A stretch of 23,443 bases of DNA from DATKMS01 sp041497995 (GTDB lineage: Bacteria > Desulfobacterota > Binatia > HRBIN30). The stretch covers positions 1 to 23,443 of the forward strand of contig JBGQHM010000065.1 in assembly GCA_041497995.1 (NCBI GenBank), written 5' to 3'. Positions within the stretch are counted from its first letter, which is position 1. Each line of letters begins with the position of its first letter. The position numbers and the translations under genes were made by a program. The notes below the pieces were generated by a model that ran no database searches, was not told the origin of the DNA, and saw only the letters and a program-made list of their open reading frames with translations. Positions 22,758 to 23,443 of this stretch are shown in pieces.

Positions 22758-23443
22758 ATGCCGCACGCGCGCGTTGGCGAGATCGACTTGTATTACGAGC
22801 TCACAGATTTCTCCAAGCCCTGGAAGGCTGGTCCGGCGCCCGTCGTGTTCATCCATGGCCTTGGCGGCGACCACTCCATGTGGCTCTACCAGGTGCCGGC
22901 CTTTTGCGCGCGTTTCCCCACCATCACGCTCGATCTGCGCGGACACGGTCAGTCGACGCGGCCCGCGCATGACTTCGCCGTTGGAGATATGGCCCTGGAC
23001 GTCGTCCGCTTGCTGCGCACGCTCGGCGTAGAGCGCTCCCACCTCGTGGGACTGTCGCTCGGTGGGATGGTCGCGCAACAGTTCGCGCTGGACTACCCGC
23101 TCGCCACCGCGTCGCTCGTCCTGGCGGACACCTTGTGCGGCACGCCCGCCGGCTTCGAGAGCGTCATGCGCGACGCCTTCCGCTTCATCGAGGAGAACAG
23201 CATGGCCGCGGTCGCACAAGCACGCATCACCCATGCGTTCTCCGACGCGGTCGAACCGGTCATGCGCGGCTACCTGATCGATCGCGTCGCACAGAACGAC
23301 AAGGCGGCGTACGTCCGCGCGGCGCGGTCCGTCTTCGGCTTCTCGGTCGGAGACCGCCTCGGTGAGATCGCTGCCCCGACGCTGGTTATCATCGGCGACC
23401 AGGACCGCGTCACGCCGCCACCGCTGTCCGAAGACATCGCGGC
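22758..23443 (+). CDS. Alpha/beta hydrolase, enol-lactonase-like (3' end beyond window)
   Basis: The first 228 codons of a hydrolase that continues past the window end. It has HGLGG (33-37), nucleophile S100 in GLSLGG, and the acid aspartate in GDQDRVTPP (D216); the catalytic histidine should lie just beyond the window. The overall look (LDLRGHGQSTRP, HLVGLSLGGMVAQQFALDYP) is close to 3-oxoadipate enol-lactonases of the PcaD type, but that family grades into many general hydrolases, so the name is tentative. GGAGG lies seven bases before the ATG. It is divergent from the minus-strand directon and may share control with it. Confidence 0.88.
   Translation, partial: MPHARVGEIDLYYELTDFSKPWKAGPAPVVFIHGLGGDHSMWLYQVPAFCARFPTITLDLRGHGQSTRPAHDFAVGDMALDVVRLLRTLGVERSHLVGLSLGGMVAQQFALDYPLATASLVLADTLCGTPAGFESVMRDAFRFIEENSMAAVAQARITHAFSDAVEPVMRGYLIDRVAQNDKAAYVRAARSVFGFSVGDRLGEIAAPTLVIIGDQDRVTPPPLSEDIA

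Noticed and set aside
22629..23234. 201-codon minus-strand frame at the window end
   Set aside because: It is antisense to the plus-strand alpha/beta hydrolase, which has a ribosome binding site and nucleophile elbow.

Overview
This is a GC-rich bacterial chromosome segment with densely packed genes on both strands. It has no rRNA, tRNA, CRISPR array, phage or insertion-sequence gene that I can see. The gene mix suggests an uncultured Deltaproteobacteria/Desulfobacterota- or Binatota-like soil or aquatic heterotroph. The mix is a luciferase-like F420-type oxidoreductase, short-chain dehydrogenases, a MaoC hydratase, alpha/beta hydrolases, tandem R2-like diiron proteins, a large PAS hybrid kinase, and a dockerin-like protein fused to a c-heme domain. 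The taxonomic placement is inference from gene content only.

Layout. 1-1161 (-): membrane-anchored metallophosphoesterase, cut by the window start. 1385-1828 (+): small zinc-ribbon protein with a UvrD/PcrA-type Tudor-like C-terminus. 1852-2460 (-): phosphatidylserine synthase. 2573-6242 (-): multi-PAS/GAF hybrid histidine kinase overlapping a lone receiver protein. 6460-8430 (-): three-gene operon of two paralogous ferritin-like diiron proteins and a small four-cysteine protein. 8628-11666 (+): D-aminoacylase-type amidohydrolase, then a phosphofructokinase carrying the residues of the pyrophosphate-dependent class. 11924-13636 (+): ECF sigma factor, zinc-finger anti-sigma factor and a Met-rich Spy/CpxP-like periplasmic protein. 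13679-14002 (-): FUN14-family membrane protein. 14157-15107 (+): cysteine synthase CysK with a GTG start. 15187-15915 (-): exported dockerin-like/P460-like cytochrome. 15986-22632 (-): seven-gene catabolic-looking directon (SDR, alpha/beta hydrolase, DUF445, MaoC hydratase, LLM oxidoreductase, SDR, alpha/beta hydrolase). 22758-23443 (+): another alpha/beta hydrolase, running off the window.

How the genes fit together. The long minus-strand directon looks like a pathway for oxidising and hydrating CoA-thioester or cyclic intermediates, with hydrolases for ester or lactone cleavage; the substrate cannot be read from sequence. The ECF module looks like an autoregulated envelope or metal stress circuit whose effector is the Met-rich chaperone. 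The diiron operon and the amidohydrolase are divergent around a 197-bp region holding two inverted repeats; this is the least explained locus. Several intergenic gaps hold strong hairpins or palindromic repeats without T-tracts, and one of them overlaps the apparent start of the DUF445 gene.
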